5,841 nt of DNA from Coriobacteriales bacterium (GTDB lineage: Bacteria; Actinomycetota; Coriobacteriia; Coriobacteriales; UBA8131). The translations under genes and the position numbers were made by a program. The notes beneath the pieces are model-generated. The model ran no database searches, was not told the origin of the DNA, and worked only from the letters and a program-made list of their open reading frames with translations. The DNA lies in NCBI GenBank assembly GCA_031286975.1, contig JAITTM010000010.1:1-5841 (forward strand), given 5' to 3'. Shown in pieces: positions 5,073 to 5,841 of the stretch; position 1 is the stretch's first letter, and each line of letters starts with the position of its first letter.

Positions 5073-5841
5073 ATGATGCTGTCTGGTTCGGAATACAAGA
5101 AGATAACTGAGACCAGCGATTCGCAGAAGAAGCGTGAGTACTGGAATACCGCAATTGGGCTACAGCAGGTCGATGGCTTGGTACCGTCAGATTATCTCTT
5201 GGAGCTGGCGGAACAGAACATCGCTGGCAAGCTGAGCTACGCCCAGGTCGAAGATAGTCTGGCCAAGCATTATGCGGCGCAGGATTTCGCTATTCAGAGC
5301 CACAGAGAGATGCAGGAGGCGGACATCGTCTCAAGTCGAATCGTTCAGGCATTGGATACGATGGTCTTTGCTCTGTCGCCAGACATGCTCAAGGGGATTC
5401 ATGCGTGGTTGTTCTCCGCAACGAAAAGCGTTGGAGAAAACGCTGGCTTAATCAGAACATACGATATCATGAAGGACGAGCCGATACTTTTTGGCAAATC
5501 CGTACATTATTCAAATCATCTGTATATTACTCCCACGCTCAATACCTTCTTTCAGCGAGAATCCGTTGCGATGCGAGAATACGGGTATCCATTTACCAAT
5601 GAACAACTGCAACAACTTGCAAGATTCACTGCAGATATCTGGCACGTGCATCCTTTTGTTGAGGGCAACACCAAAACGATTGCTGTCTTTATAGAGCTGT
5701 ACCTCAGATGGCTTGGCTATGACATAGACAACACGCCGTTTGAAAAGCACGCCCACTATTTTCGCGACGCCCTGGTGAGAGCCAGCTATTTCAACAACAG
5801 GTTGGGAGTGCCTCAGACAACGGAATATCTACAAAGATTCT
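5073..5841 (+). CDS. Fic-domain protein with N-terminal VbhA-like antitoxin region (3' partial)
   Basis: The frame is open for 256 codons to the window edge. Fic enzymes usually move AMP from ATP onto hydroxyl groups of target proteins. Residues 21-66 (EYWNTAIGLQQVDGLVPSD and following helices) resemble the VbhA-type antitoxin fused to many Fic proteins. The Fic core follows: AGLIRTYDI (124-132), a flap region near SVHYSNHLYI (143-152), helices 175-190, the motif HPFVEGNTKTIAVF (193-206), and YFRDALVRASYFNN (229-242). His193 is the catalytic base and Glu197 the metal-binding acid. Lys201 stands where the motif usually has Arg, and Ala204 where classical Fic has the second Arg. AAGAAG (5065-5070) is a weak ribosome site that fits ATG 5076 (5 bases) better than 5073. 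Codon use (AGA, ATA, CTA) and lower GC differ from the upstream genes, suggesting acquisition. Family is secure; activity is open. Confidence 0.88.
   Translation, partial: MMLSGSEYKKITETSDSQKKREYWNTAIGLQQVDGLVPSDYLLELAEQNIAGKLSYAQVEDSLAKHYAAQDFAIQSHREMQEADIVSSRIVQALDTMVFALSPDMLKGIHAWLFSATKSVGENAGLIRTYDIMKDEPILFGKSVHYSNHLYITPTLNTFFQRESVAMREYGYPFTNEQLQQLARFTADIWHVHPFVEGNTKTIAVFIELYLRWLGYDIDNTPFEKHAHYFRDALVRASYFNNRLGVPQTTEYLQRF

Noticed and set aside
5405..5756. Small frames inside the Fic gene on both strands
   Set aside because: The Fic frame is continuous across this region with family motifs; these are other-frame shadows, with no ribosome sites noticed.
1..5841. CRISPR array, tRNA or rRNA gene, insertion sequence
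   Set aside because: No spaced long repeats, no tRNA-like cloverleaf in the gaps, no transposase frame and no terminal inverted repeats were seen.

Overview
The window reads as a chromosomal stretch from a moderately GC-rich bacterium, most likely an actinobacterium of the Coriobacteriia type. This is inference from gene order and protein flavour, not proof. The order ispD-ispF-cysS-rlmB is shared with other Actinobacteria. The CysE and CysS sequences, and the presence of cysE directly before cysS, resemble Bacillus. All clear genes lie on the + strand.

Layout: (1) Positions 1-489 hold the 3' end of a gene whose visible part is an AhpF-type double thioredoxin-fold domain with a CxxC centre; its beginning is outside the window. 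(2) Positions 490-662 are non-coding, with a hairpin, three tandem 11-bp imperfect repeats and an extended -10 promoter. (3) Positions 663-2039 carry ispD and ispF with no gap between them, two enzymes of the MEP isoprenoid pathway. (4) Positions 2040-2158 are non-coding, with a hairpin, a -10-like element and an 18-bp dyad at the predicted transcription start. (5) Positions 2159-4940 carry cysE, cysS and rlmB, 1 and 9 bases apart: cysteine precursor synthesis, cysteinyl-tRNA charging and a SPOUT RNA methyltransferase. (6) Positions 4941-5072 are non-coding and become AT-richer, with a perfect TATAAT. (7) From 5073 to the window end, an open frame encodes a Fic-domain protein with an N-terminal VbhA-like antitoxin region, cut off by the window edge.

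The core genes are ordinary housekeeping genes with intact motifs. CysE makes O-acetylserine, the precursor of cysteine, and CysS loads cysteine onto tRNA, so their coupling is functionally sensible. The items most worth a second look are the divergent Fic protein (Lys for Arg in the motif, altered inhibitory motif, different base composition), the YGGGI tail of CysE whose codons also form the ribosome binding site of cysS, the short RlmB-like protein lacking the N-terminal RNA-binding domain, the N-terminal extension of IspD, and the repeats and dyad next to promoters.
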